Shown: positions 24,023-32,600, counted from the first letter of the stretch. The stretch is DNA of 64,000 nt from Sepiola atlantica (GCA_963556195.1 OY744535.1:92253853-92317852), one strand, 5' to 3'. The notes: generated by a model not told the origin, from the sequence alone. Program-made: numbers and translations.

Positions 24023-24814
24023 CATTTTTTAATTTTTGTAACCCAAAATACTTATAATAGCTCAATAGTTTAAAACTAGAGCTCTGCTATATTTAGTATT
24101 GCTATGTAATTCAATACCACATCATTATCAAAGAAGACGGATTCACGTCATTTTATCCGACTTATTTTTTTTGTTTCGCAGACAATTGTTTCAGCTAACA
24201 TCAAACTATTTTAAAAATGCTCCTATGCATTTATTTATTTCTTGGTGTGGCTATCCTCAGTGCCAATTGTACAAAAACAAATCGAAAACACTTTTAAAAA
24301 CTTGGCGATTATAGCCCGAATTAAAGCCAATATTCATTATCACTTCTGTTTATACATGGAATTATTGTCCCTTTACATGTAAACGGAGCACTCAAAATGT
24401 ATGTCTCTTAAACTGTGATGCCGCGACACACACGTCTTACTTTGCTTTATATATTGATTAAATGCTCATATTATTGTGCTAATGCATCAAGTCAAAGTTG
24501 AAAGTTAGCAGCAATTTACACAATTACTCAAATTCCCTGAAGACAATCATCCCCCTCCATAATTACGCGATCTAATTACTTATTATTGTGTGTGCCACGA
24601 ACTCTAGTTTGGATCCATTCTCGGTAATAATGATAATTTAGCCCACCCATTTCAAAGTCGATGATCCCCGTGATGGATCGAAAGGACATTGACATAATGA
24701 CGACCGGTCAAGCAGAACTTTCTTAGGCCGGTCCGTAGCTGTTGGGTAAATCGCAGCGATTTATGACTTTCGTATCGAATAATTAATTCAGAGGTCACAC
24801 TATATCAATAAACA

Positions 24815-24816
<2 letters not shown>
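24022..24816. other. Unassigned DNA, nothing recognised
   Basis: About 800 bp of moderately AT-rich sequence with no exon-like frame, tRNA or TIR that I can see. Confidence 0.5.

Positions 24817-24858
<42 letters not shown>
24817..24858. repeat. (TA)n microsatellite
   Basis: Pure TA run. Confidence 0.96.
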
Positions 24859-24861
<3 letters not shown>

Positions 24862-24904
24862 CGACTTGGTATTTACAAAGTTTAATTCCCCCTAAAAAAT
24901 CCAA

Positions 24905-25000
24905 GCTAATTTCTGGTGGCCAACTGGTAACTCTCTTGACTGCGAATCAGTGGCGATTTGTGATCGGAGTTCGCGCCCGTCGACCGTCGGGAATTAGCTT
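24905..25000 (+). mobile_element. tRNA-derived SINE head
   Basis: TGGCCAACTGGTAA (24916-24929) resembles a tRNA A box, and GGAGTTCGCGCCC (24966-24978) a degenerate B box. The spacing of about 37 nt and an anticodon-stem-like CTTGACTGCGAATCAG between them fit a tRNA origin. The outer ends AAGCTAATTTC and GGGAATTAGCTT are complementary. A hammerhead-like motif begins at the next base, so the two may form one composite element. Confidence 0.55.
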
Positions 25001-25045
25001 CATGCACTGAAGATTGCGTAAGCATGAAACATCGATGTATGTATG
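25001..25045 (+). ncRNA. Hammerhead ribozyme-like motif (type I)
   Basis: Stem I: CATGCA (25001-25006) pairs with TGTATG (25040-25045). Core: CTGAAGA (25007-25013) and GAA (25026-25028). Stem II: TGC/GCA closed by a GTAA tetraloop, with one U-U mismatch at its base. Stem III: the self-complementary ACATCGATGT (25029-25038). The cleavage-site nucleotide would be A25039. Very short stem III is a known trait of hammerheads in Penelope-like elements. The base mismatch in stem II may make this copy weak or dead. Confidence 0.55.
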
Positions 25046-25080
25046 TAATAAATAATTAACATTTCTTTATAAATATTATT

Positions 25081-25117
25081 ATATATATATGTATGTACAT
25101 ATATGTTCATATGTATG

Positions 25118-25182
<65 letters not shown>
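25081..25182. repeat. (TA)n with interspersed TATG units
   Basis: The tract replaces the outer left part of the TIR element that starts at 25181. Confidence 0.95.
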
Positions 25183-25183
<1 letters not shown>

Positions 25184-25838
25184 ATTTCATGAAGGCTTAC
25201 CAAAGCATTCCTTTCAGGACACCAATGATCACCATTAAAGATATTTTTTCTTACAAATATTATTTATTCAAATTAAATGTTTTTTCCTACACGTGTTTCA
25301 CTACCAAGCAGTTACTTGCTTGGCAGATCATCAGGGAAATTAAATGTCTGGAATACTGGTTTCAACTGCCGACAATACACAATGTGGCGTTGCAATAGTT
25401 GAGGTCACTTAAGAAGAGAAGAGGAAAATAAAAAGTTAAAATTAAAAAACAAGGAAGAACAACGATAAAAAAGGAAAGTCCTAGAAAAGTCTTAGAAAAG
25501 TAGCTCGTGCATTATTTCTTCCACCAAGTCAACAAGCAAATAATCGGTCCCAAATACATTAAAAAACCAAAAAACCGGAACAATGTGCGATAATACACTT
25601 TCACGTCGGCCGGCACAATGATGAATAAATCCCCCCCCCACAAAAAAACCAAAAGAACTAAATCATTCAAATATCTTTAATGGTGATCATTGGTGTCTTG
25701 AAAGGAATGCTCTGGTAAGCCTTCATAAAATCACATATAAATGCTCTGTACTCTGTAATCGAGTATCATCGAGCTTGTTTTTATTGGAACAACCCCGGTC
25801 TTCACTGAATGATCTATTTTATAAGTGAAAAATCTAAA

Positions 25839-25840
<2 letters not shown>
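25181..25840 (+). mobile_element. TIR element A, copy 1 (left outer end missing)
   Basis: Inverted repeats of about 65 bp lie at 25181-25245 and 25670-25734 (GTGATTT(C/T)ATGAAGGCTTAC at the ends). The internal part matches 51930-52420 closely and in the same orientation. Beyond the right TIR a further ~100 bp (25735-25840) matches, inverted, the left outer part of copy 2 (51826-51925). The ancestral element therefore had TIRs of about 165 bp. There is no coding remnant. Confidence 0.8.
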
Positions 25841-25902
<62 letters not shown>

Positions 25903-25913
25903 TGTGTGTGTGT
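25841..25913. repeat. (TA)n(TG)n microsatellite
   Basis: It follows the intact right end of TIR element A. Confidence 0.96.
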
Positions 25914-25974
25914 GTACTTTAAGAGAGAATCGTAGTTTGCTATAAATATTACTGGGAATTATATAAAAACAAGT

Positions 25975-26110
25975 ATTAAGAAAGCTGAAGGCAATGCAGA
26001 GCGCCGGATTGATGGGAAACTAGAAATAAATAAAATTAAACAATCTAATGTGATCTCGTACAATTATTTATTTATTTTTCTTTTCAATCTTACATAATAA
26101 ATCTTGCTGG
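25975..26110 (+). repeat. Dispersed repeat (relative of 20368-20560)
   Basis: It shares GCTGAAGGCAATG(C/T)AGAG and GCCGGATTGATG with 20368-20420, followed by AAATAAAATTAAACAATC. The 3' part with the hairpin is only partly kept. Confidence 0.65.
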
Positions 26111-26545
26111 GTTTCCGACAGACGAACTTTTCTTGTGTGTGTATTTTTGACAAGGTGATACATCTCTCGAAAGATCAAATGATTTCCAATCGTCCGGACA
26201 CTATACATGTTACATTACGGCACCAAACATACATTTGTTACATTCTCAATGAAATTATCGCCACGAAAAGGTCTGTTAAACCACGATTCTCGAAACCTAA
26301 ACCATAGAAGCGTTTTCACACTTTTTTAACACATTTTTTTAAAAACATTATTTTAAATTCTTTTCTCGTTAAAACATCTTATATTAAACACCTCTCGTTG
26401 AGCACATTTTTTTAAACACTGTTCTTTTTAAACAACTTCTTTTTAAACACATTTGGTACACTTTTTCTTTCTGTTTCTAAACATAACAGCTTTTCTTTTC
26501 AATTTCAAATTATGACCCGAAAATGTTCAATTATACACAAAAAGG
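26111..26545. other. Unassigned AT-rich DNA
   Basis: No gene recognised. Several AAACAC/TTTTTAAACA repeats of low complexity lie at 26330-26460. Confidence 0.5.
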
Positions 26546-26563
26546 TACCTTACAGTTTCTTAC

Positions 26564-26960
26564 CTCGTCCACTGGTTGTGATCGCTATCTGTGCCGTGGT
26601 TCCATTACGTCTCTGGCCTTGATCGATTCTGGTGGTCTTTGTTCTGTGGATGAACTTTGTCTCCGGCAGGAGACAAAACTCGGAGACAGTTTTTTTTTCA
26701 GAGAGAGATTCGATTCTTTTATTCGATGTGTTGGTTGTGGAAGGGTTCCCATCCATTTGTCTCTGCCATGCGTCTACTTCATACTTCTTCGTTGTGGGGT
26801 GCGACGATGCACGGGGATACATGTCGGATCTCATTCGAGATCCAGACCATACGACGAGCGGCTACATCGTGGATGTAACAGACACTTCCTCGGGTCGGCC
26901 AATCAGACACGACATTCACAATCGAACCATATCTGACCTTCTCTGACTCGAGATTCCCTG
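26564..26960 (-). promoter_or_regulatory. Possible promoter and first exon of a host gene, minus strand
   Basis: This ~400-bp patch is richer in G+C and CpG than its surroundings and matches none of the repeats in the window. On the minus strand a frame opens at 26834 and stays open past a strong splice-donor match (CGAG then GTAAGA, with GT at 26563-26562). Upstream (26900-26990) are GATTGGCC, an inverted CCAAT box, and GGCGCC. The ~90 residues encoded match no family I know. Alternatives are a 5' UTR exon or an LTR-retroelement fragment. No second exon is recognisable in the window. Confidence 0.3.
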
Positions 26961-27149
26961 TGTCGGCGCCGAATTTGTAACTTTGTTATGGTCTGACAAA
27001 AATCATTGACTGATGACAATCCCCTCCAGTGCATGTCATCTTGACCCGCACTCATTGTCTCATTTGACCCCAGCCATAAGTCACACTAGTTTTCTTAATC
27101 GTTTCCAAAGATATGGCCCCCTCCATGATATAACATACACAGTTAATAC
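26961..27149. other. Unassigned DNA
   Basis: No gene, tRNA or repeat recognised. Confidence 0.4.
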
Positions 27150-27290
27150 CATACTTTATGTTTATTATGTAAGATTGAAAATAAAATAAATAAATAATTA
27201 TTAGATCTTACCTTTGATTGTTTATTTTTGTTCTTTCCAGCTTCTCATCAGTCCAGCTCTCTGCATTGCCTCAACCCTCTTTAACACCTG

Positions 27291-27292
<2 letters not shown>
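27150..27292 (-). repeat. Dispersed repeat (relative of 20368-20560, inverted)
   Basis: On the minus strand it reads GGTTGAGGCAATGCAGAGAG, then CTGATGAGAAGCTGG, then a TAAACAATC stretch and ATGTAAG/CATAATAAA, the same order as at 20368. Confidence 0.6.
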
Positions 27293-27353
<61 letters not shown>

Positions 27354-27377
27354 CATACATACATACATACATACACA
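27293..27377. repeat. (TA)n(CATA)n microsatellite
   Basis: TA units to about 27350, then ACAT units, running up to the left TIR of the mariner MITE. Confidence 0.95.
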
Positions 27378-27379
27378 CA

Positions 27380-27747
27380 GGCTGATTCATAAGTCACTTA
27401 GCTATTTATTTTTGAAATTCGGAAGTTAAAAAATACGGTAATATAAAACAGAAAGTGTATTCAACAAATTCATTTATGGGAGTTTAAAATTACAGCAAAT
27501 TTTCAAAATTTCCACCTTCGTTCTGCATGCATAGCTCCATTCTTTTTTGCATGGAATTTACGACTCTTTGTAGCATATTTGATTCATTATTAAATAAATA
27601 TATATAGAAACAAATATATAAACGAACAAATTTAAAATAAGAAATAGCAGAATAAGAGAGTAAGATAACAATCATAAAAATTTCATAGTATGTTTGTGCT
27701 TCATATGGTAATGATTTTAAATAGCTAAGTGAAGTGACTTATGAATC

Positions 27748-27751
<4 letters not shown>
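27380..27751 (-). mobile_element. Mariner-type MITE, copy 1
   Basis: Ends are inverted: GGCTGATTCATAAGTCACTT at the left and AAGTGACTTATGAATCACCC at the right. A second copy, about 95% alike by eye, lies at 57039-57409. Both sit in TA-rich DNA, as expected for a TA-targeting Tc1/mariner element. The element is too short (~370 bp) to encode a transposase but keeps the end of one (see 27490-27585). Confidence 0.85.
27490..27585 (-). pseudogene. Transposase C-terminal remnant inside MITE
   Basis: The minus-strand frame ends MLQRVVNSMQKRMELCMQNE then GGNFENLL and a stop, just before the element end. The pattern R(V/I)-x-RMExC-x-x-x(N/D)GG-x-FE-x-L is typical of the last residues of Tc1/mariner transposases. 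The catalytic domain is absent. So the MITE arose by internal deletion of a coding mariner element rather than by chance TIRs. Confidence 0.7.

Positions 27752-27786
<35 letters not shown>
27752..27786. repeat. (TA)n between two TIR elements
   Basis: Separates the right end of the MITE from the left end of the foldback element. Confidence 0.95.
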
Positions 27787-27792
<6 letters not shown>

Positions 27793-28344
27793 TAAGGAGT
27801 AAAAGCCTTAACAATGCATTTTTTTAATGTTTTTTAAAATAAATTATTTATTCTAAAAACTTGAGTACTTTCGGTGATATACACCGTTTTCAAAAGTATA
27901 AGCATATTTTTTTCTCTTCTTTTTTCGTTTAATCCTCCTTGATTCAGACATATTTATCGCAGTCAAGTTGAAATTCGTCTTCACGTTATCGACGATTAAT
28001 GTTGATATGCCAGTGTATGTAGCACGCGGTTATTATTGCCATTTCATCAACGCTTCCAAGTGTGGACTTTTCATTCTACCCTATTCACGTAACCTCGTGC
28101 TACACACAGCGGCATATCAACATTACTCGTCGATAACATTAAGACGAATTTCAACTTGACCGCGATAAATATGTCTCAATCAAGAAGGATTAAACGAAAA
28201 AACAAGGGGAAAAATAGGCTTATACTTTTGATAAGGGTGTATTTCACCGAAAGTGCTCAAGTTTTTAGAATAAATGAATAATGAATAATTCATTTAAAAG
28301 AAACATAAAAAATGCGTTGTCCAAGGTTTTCAAAATATTCTCCT

Positions 28345-28350
<6 letters not shown>
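27787..28350. mobile_element. Foldback element with ~250-bp arms
   Basis: Left arm about 27787-28031, right arm about 28091-28350. Examples of matched pairs: AATAAGGAG with CTCCTTATT at the tips, GTCAAGTTGAAATTCGTCTT with AAGACGAATTTCAACTTGAC, TTGATATGCC with GGCATATCAA. The loop is only about 60 bp. (TA)n abuts both tips. No coding sequence is seen. Arms show scattered mismatches, so the insertion is not recent. Confidence 0.85.
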
Positions 28351-28394
<44 letters not shown>

Positions 28395-28503
28395 TTATAT
28401 ATATACATATATATATATATACTTATCTTTCTATGTATATATATATATACTTATATATATATTTATATATATATATATACTTATCTTTCTATTTATATAT
28501 ATA
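28348..28503. repeat. (TA)n with ACTTATCTTTCTATG interruptions
   Basis: Complex TA-rich microsatellite with a ~50-bp internal periodicity. Confidence 0.93.
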
Positions 28504-28910
28504 ACCGCTTATAAAAGTATTTGTTTATACGTCATCTAATGTCGATAATGCGCCAAGATTTTCGACGTCTTTTCATGTCTGAACTTATTACAGTTAAACC
28601 AGTCATCGATGCCGAGATTTAACCCGACCACAAATCTTAGGCAAAGCTTCGAAATTAATGGGATGACCAATTAGTCATCAGGCAACATATCATTCTCAAC
28701 GTATTTAAATAATACTTTCTAATTATCCATAAGGGTGCAACGGAACGATTTCAGTGCTTAATAAGTTTTCAACAGTGGAGCCCAAAATCGTATACTGTAT
28801 ACTATACTACCCGAAACAATACTTATTATTTAACATGAAATAAGTAGGTTACGCAAAATATAGGTTATTAAATGGGAGTAACTTTTTTTTACCTGGTTAC
28901 CTGGTTACCT
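28504..28910. other. Unassigned DNA
   Basis: No gene recognised. GGGATGACCAATTAGTCATC (28660-28679) resembles GGGATCGCCAGTTGATCATT at 29213-29232 and may be part of a diverged dispersed repeat. ACCTGGTT is repeated three times just before 28911. Confidence 0.4.
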
Positions 28911-29068
28911 GGTTAAAGAATTTCGACTTAGCGTAAACGAAATATTCTTCCGTATAAATAATTGAGTACATTTCGTGGTCAGTAGCGTAAAAGCTAATGA
29001 CCACGAAATGTACTCAATTATTTATACGGAAGAATATTTCGTTTACGCTAAGTCGAAATTCTTTAACC
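28911..29068. repeat. Perfect 71-bp inverted repeat, 16-nt spacer
   Basis: Positions 28911-28981 and 28998-29068 are exact reverse complements with no mismatch that I can find. The spacer contains AGCGTAAAAGCT, itself a small stem. A transcript would form a 71-bp hairpin; as DNA it could extrude a cruciform. See the findings for interpretation. Confidence 0.95.
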
Positions 29069-29487
29069 AGAGTGCTCAACTAAAATATATACAAAAGCGT
29101 TTAAGTTAATTAACAAAATCAACCCAAAAATTATCCTGAAAGAGATTAATTAATGTGAGTTCTTTAAAAGAAATAAAAAAAACAACACATACTACCAAAC
29201 CTCTAAGCAAATGGGATCGCCAGTTGATCATTCTTTGGTAATAGCATTTATAAAATGCTGTATACATTTCGGGTTCTATCAGAATAGAAGAAGTCGATGT
29301 CCTCTACTGGATTCCGCTAAAACTTGAGCCACGCTAAGATTGACTACAAAATATATTTTGTCATATCGCACGCAGTCAAGCAAACTATATTTCTGCCGAT
29401 GTTGTTCTTAATAATAACCGATAATAATAAAAAAGAAAGCAAATAATTTTTTTCTTTTTTAATATAAACACAAAAATATTCCCTTTT
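29069..29487. other. Unassigned DNA
   Basis: No gene recognised. AGAGTGCTCAAC right after the inverted repeat recalls a short motif (GAGTGCTC/GAGCACTC) that recurs at 2833, 34645, 1390 and 50050. Confidence 0.4.
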
Positions 29488-29569
29488 TTTCTTCTTCTTC
29501 TTCTTCTTCTTCTTCTTCTTCTTCTTCTTCTTCTTCTTCTTCTTCTTCTTCTTCTTCTAATTATTATTA

Positions 29570-29656
<87 letters not shown>
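29488..29656. repeat. (TTC)n(ATT)n microsatellite
   Basis: About 23 TTC units, then about 33 ATT units. It explains the Arg-rich and Ile-rich frames. Confidence 0.96.
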
Positions 29657-29657
<1 letters not shown>

Positions 29658-29747
29658 GCTCAGTAGTAGTAGTGCTTTAAAATAGTGAACAGTAAACAAA
29701 TTGCGAAACGATAGCGAGCGGCGAAGCTAGGTTATACCCTTCATCTT

Positions 29748-29749
29748 TG

Positions 29750-29823
<74 letters not shown>
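29748..29823. repeat. (ATT)n, LINE tail
   Basis: It directly precedes the LINE fragment; on the minus strand it is that fragment's (AAT)n tail. Confidence 0.95.
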
Positions 29824-29824
<1 letters not shown>

Positions 29825-30016
29825 TGTACCCACTAGGAGTTCTCACACAGATCATCGTCAGTGATTACTCACCAACAACAACCAGTGGTATTTCCTGGAG
29901 TCTGAGTGACAACAAGCCTCCTCAGATTTCCAGTATTCTTCACCTCTTTTCGATAACGATGCGGTATCGCAACAGCCTCTTACCATTGATTTCTCGCTGG
30001 TAATGGACAATTGGTC
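29824..30016 (-). mobile_element. LINE 3' UTR fragment (minus)
   Basis: Same family and order as 21339-21500: CACTAGGAGTTCTCACACAG, CAACAACCAGTGGTATTTCC, GATAACGATGCGGTATCGCA, CTTACCATTGATTTCTCGCT. An (ATT)n-rich tract also begins at its other end (30017). Confidence 0.8.
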
Positions 30017-30110
30017 TATTATTATTAATGTAATTATTATTACTATTATTGTTATTATAATTATTATTATTAGTAGTAGTAGTAGTTGTAGTAGGAGTAG
30101 TGGTAGTAGT
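30017..30110. repeat. Imperfect (ATT)n/(AGT)n tract
   Basis: Borders the truncated 5' side of the minus-strand LINE fragment. Confidence 0.85.
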
Positions 30111-30551
30111 AGTTTAAAATTGTAAATAGAAATTAAATTGCGAAGTGATAGCGAACGGGCGAATCCATCTAATACATGAATTACTAATGTATTTCTGTAT
30201 CCCTAATTTTTAATTGTTTCCCAGATGTTCATTTTCCCAAGCCATTTAATTGTGTCTATCAATGCTGAATAAGATGGCGTCGACCAGATTGTTTTTTGTG
30301 TGTAAATCGGTATGTAACTAGCCCTACATTGTTAACAACAAACAAACACAATAACTCTAATCCGAAAAAGTCGATTTAAACTAGACAAATAACTATCGAC
30401 CTTTTGTTTACAGTCGTCGACTCTAAGAAAATGGCGGGATTTTATGTTTGTTTCTACGTAAAATATCGGTGGAAAATAGCAAAAAAAAGTATAAATTAAC
30501 CTACTTTTATTTGGAAAGTAGAAACAAATATATTTTTGTTTGAAATACTCT
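30111..30551. other. Unassigned DNA
   Basis: No gene recognised. AAATTGCGAAGTGATAGCGA (30131-30150) resembles AAATTGCGAAACGATAGCGA at 29698-29717, so these are related flanks. Confidence 0.4.
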
Positions 30552-30890
30552 TTCTTGGCCTTTTGGCTAAGATCAAAGTGTAGTATCTGTTCCGATGGAT
30601 ACTGCACTTCATAGATCGGTATTGTCTTGCCCTTCGGGGCTTGATTTACGCCGGTCTATGGGTCTGTCCTGTGCAGTTCTAGGAGGTCCACCCTCCCAGG
30701 CTTCGCCTCCCCTCTTTGGGGAGGAGTAAGTTAATTGCTTACTGTCTGAGGCGCCCCTACCGGGGAATGCCGACGGGGCTGCCCAGGCAATTTTTAATGG
30801 CCATAGTGCTCACCTTCTCGAGCGCTGGCTTTTCAAATCCCACTTTCCGACCTTGTGTCACATACTCCCATTGTGGGTGGGTGTTAAATA
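30552..30890 (+). mobile_element. U2-headed SINE-like element, copy A (5' member of a dimer)
   Basis: The 5' end carries GGCCTTTTGGCTAAGATC then AAAGTGTAGTATCTGTTC, which is the first ~40 nt of animal U2 snRNA, including the GTAGTA branch-site pairing block. Identity stops there: the next bases (CGATGGATACTGCAC) are not U2. The body has strong self-pairing: CCTCCCC-tcttt-GGGGAGG near 30709-30727, and a GCCCC...GGGGC stem around CTACCGGGGAATGCCGAC. No Sm site and no U2 3' half are present, so it is not a working snRNA gene. Copy B follows at once, head to tail. Confidence 0.85.
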
Positions 30891-31228
30891 ACGCCTTTTG
30901 GCTAAGATCAAAGTGTAGTATCTGTTCCGATGGATACTGCACTCCATAGATTGGTATTGTCTTGGCTTTCAGGGCTTGATTTATGTCGGTCTATGGGTCT
31001 GTCCTGTGCAGTTCTAGGAGGTCCACCCTCCCAGGCTTCGCCTCCCTTCTTTGGGGAGGAGTAAGTTTATTGCTTACTGCCTGAGGCGCCCCTACCGGGG
31101 AATGCCGACGGGGCTGCCCAGGCAATTTTTAAACCCCACTTTCACGACTCGACCTTGGGTCACTTCTTACTTGTGGGAGTAAGATAAAAACTGGCCTTGT
31201 GCCTAACTCCTGGAGAGGAGTAAATCAA
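30891..31228 (+). mobile_element. U2-headed SINE-like element, copy B (3' member of the dimer)
   Basis: It starts at GCCTTTTGGCTAAGATC (about 8 nt of the head lost) and keeps the whole body. Its 3' part adds CTTACTTGTGGGAGTAAG and ACTCCTGGAGAGGAGT, two 6-bp hairpins, and ends GAGGAGTAAATCAATACT, nearly the same end as copy D (AGGAGTAAATTAATACT). Confidence 0.85.
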
Positions 31229-31633
31229 TACTGTTTTTGTATCTATATTGTTGGACGAGAATCCGTTTATTCGAGAAGTTCTCCTAACTTGGTACTTTAA
31301 CGATCTCTGAGACTGGCATTAGAGTTTTATTCGATTATTTGTCCATATAAACTGCTGATTGTATTTATAAGCGCCATTCACGTGTTTTCAGAATTTGCAC
31401 CACTTTGACAAGCTGAATATTTATTTATATGAAGTTAGATATAAACATGTGCTTATTATGATTCAATCCCAAACTATTTAACCGATCATTATGCATTTAA
31501 AAACATAGCTTATATTCGTTAGGGGTAGTAATCTGAGCTATATTTTGTTTAATCATTTTTGTTATGTAATGACGGTAAAAAAAGGGATGGAAGATGTTGG
31601 TGAAAATTCAGATGGCTCCAATTTTTGTGAAAG
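31229..31633. other. Unassigned DNA
   Basis: No gene recognised in this AT-rich stretch. Confidence 0.45.
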
Positions 31634-32186
31634 TTGAGCAATAGCTATTCGCATAATTTGGATTACTCAGACTACTGTTCTTGTGTGTTATTATCACAAC
31701 GTTTCCGCTGATGTAACCTCCGACCTTTTTCAAGTATATCTTGTCGAACTCGGGAATCTTTCTGTCAAACTCGGGAATCTGCACAGAATTACGAACGAAA
31801 CCCGTTATTTTTTCCACGGGGGTAGCATGCTCTCGTTCCTTCAGTAATTCGCAATTCCTAATATCGCCCGCAATGAGGATTGAACCCTCAACCTTAAGAA
31901 GCCTGCATCTAGAACTGAATTTTACTTAGTACCTTTTCCGTTACGCCACGGGTCCTTGCAATCATTGCTGACAGAACGAGAACATGCTAACCCTATGGAT
32001 TAAATACAGGGTTCCGTTCAAAATTCCGTGCAGTTTCCCGAGTTCGGCAGAAAGATTCCCGAGTTCGACAAGATACACATGAAGAAGGTCGGAGGTTACA
32101 TCGGCTGAAACGTTGTGAGAATAACACTCAAGATGTGAATAGTAGTTCGAATAATCCAAATTATACAAATTACCAATCCTCGTCTA
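31634..32186. mobile_element. Foldback element with ~170-bp arms enclosing a tRNA-type SINE (relative at 50400-50670)
   Basis: Left arm about 31634-31804, right arm about 32010-32186. Matched pairs include TAATTTGGATTA/TAATCCAAATTA, ACAACGTTTC/GAAACGTTGT, GATGTAACCTCCGACC/GGTCGGAGGTTACATC and CTTGTCGAACTCGGGAATCT with its complement. Inside the arms CAAACTCGGGAATCT-type units are themselves repeated twice. The right arm carries TGAAGAAGGTC...GGCTGAAACGTT, one of the loose hammerhead-like motifs. Confidence 0.75.
31868..31956 (-). mobile_element. tRNA-derived SINE head (minus)
   Basis: On the minus strand CGTGGCGTAACGGAAAAGG (about 31951-31933) matches an A box and GAGGGTTCAATCCTC (31888-31874) is a paired T-arm with B box. 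The spacing fits a tRNA-like head. A degenerate relative in the same orientation lies at 50465-50545. Confidence 0.65.
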
Positions 32187-32404
32187 AAAAAAAATCAGAA
32201 ACATAATAGCTATTTGGTATCTTTCAAGTATTTTAAAGGGTTTTGAGAAAGTCCCGAATTAAAAAAAAAAAAATATCAGATTTGCATTAAACTTATTGTC
32301 ATTATACACCAATTAAGCGTGATTACGTGAATTTAAAAGCGACTACTCCTTTGCATCTCGTTTTGTTTGCGAATATTTGTTGAGAGTAAATTAGAGTCTG
32401 TCAG
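32187..32404. other. Unassigned DNA, probably 3' flank of the GIY-YIG relic
   Basis: AT-rich; no gene recognised. It lies downstream of the minus-strand nuclease relic at 32405-32600. Confidence 0.35.
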
Positions 32405-32600
32405 GGGGCATTTAATGTTGTCTAGTTTTTATAACAAGGTAAGTAGAAATGTCCTGATAGTTTTGCGAAGAAAGATTTTCGTCGAATGAATGGTTTGTGG
32501 TTGCTGAAACGGGATTTGAAATGAGTTTTTGTCTGCCCAATATATCCTCCGTTGTTACAAATGGAACAATAGATGTAGTATATGATGTTTGAACTGTCAC
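32405..32600 (-). pseudogene. GIY-YIG nuclease domain fragment
   Basis: In one minus-strand frame the sequence reads IIYYIYCSICNNGGYIGQT, which is the paired Y-x-I...YIG motif of GIY-YIG endonucleases. It continues with KTHFKSRFSNH, matching the usual R-x-R-F-x-x-H region, and FAKLSGHFYLPCYKN before a stop. Such domains occur at the C-terminus of Penelope-like and some other retroelement polyproteins. The N-terminal reverse transcriptase is not seen. It is a degraded fragment about 65 residues long. Confidence 0.65.

Noticed and set aside
26870..26990. LTR retrotransposon end (TGTAACAGAC, GGCGCCGAA)
   Set aside because: I found no matching second LTR, no polypurine tract and no gag or pol nearby. 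The first-exon reading is equally or more plausible.
30552..31228. Genuine U2 snRNA genes
   Set aside because: Only the first ~40 nt match. The Sm site and 3' stem-loops of U2 are absent, and the same unrelated body follows in every copy.
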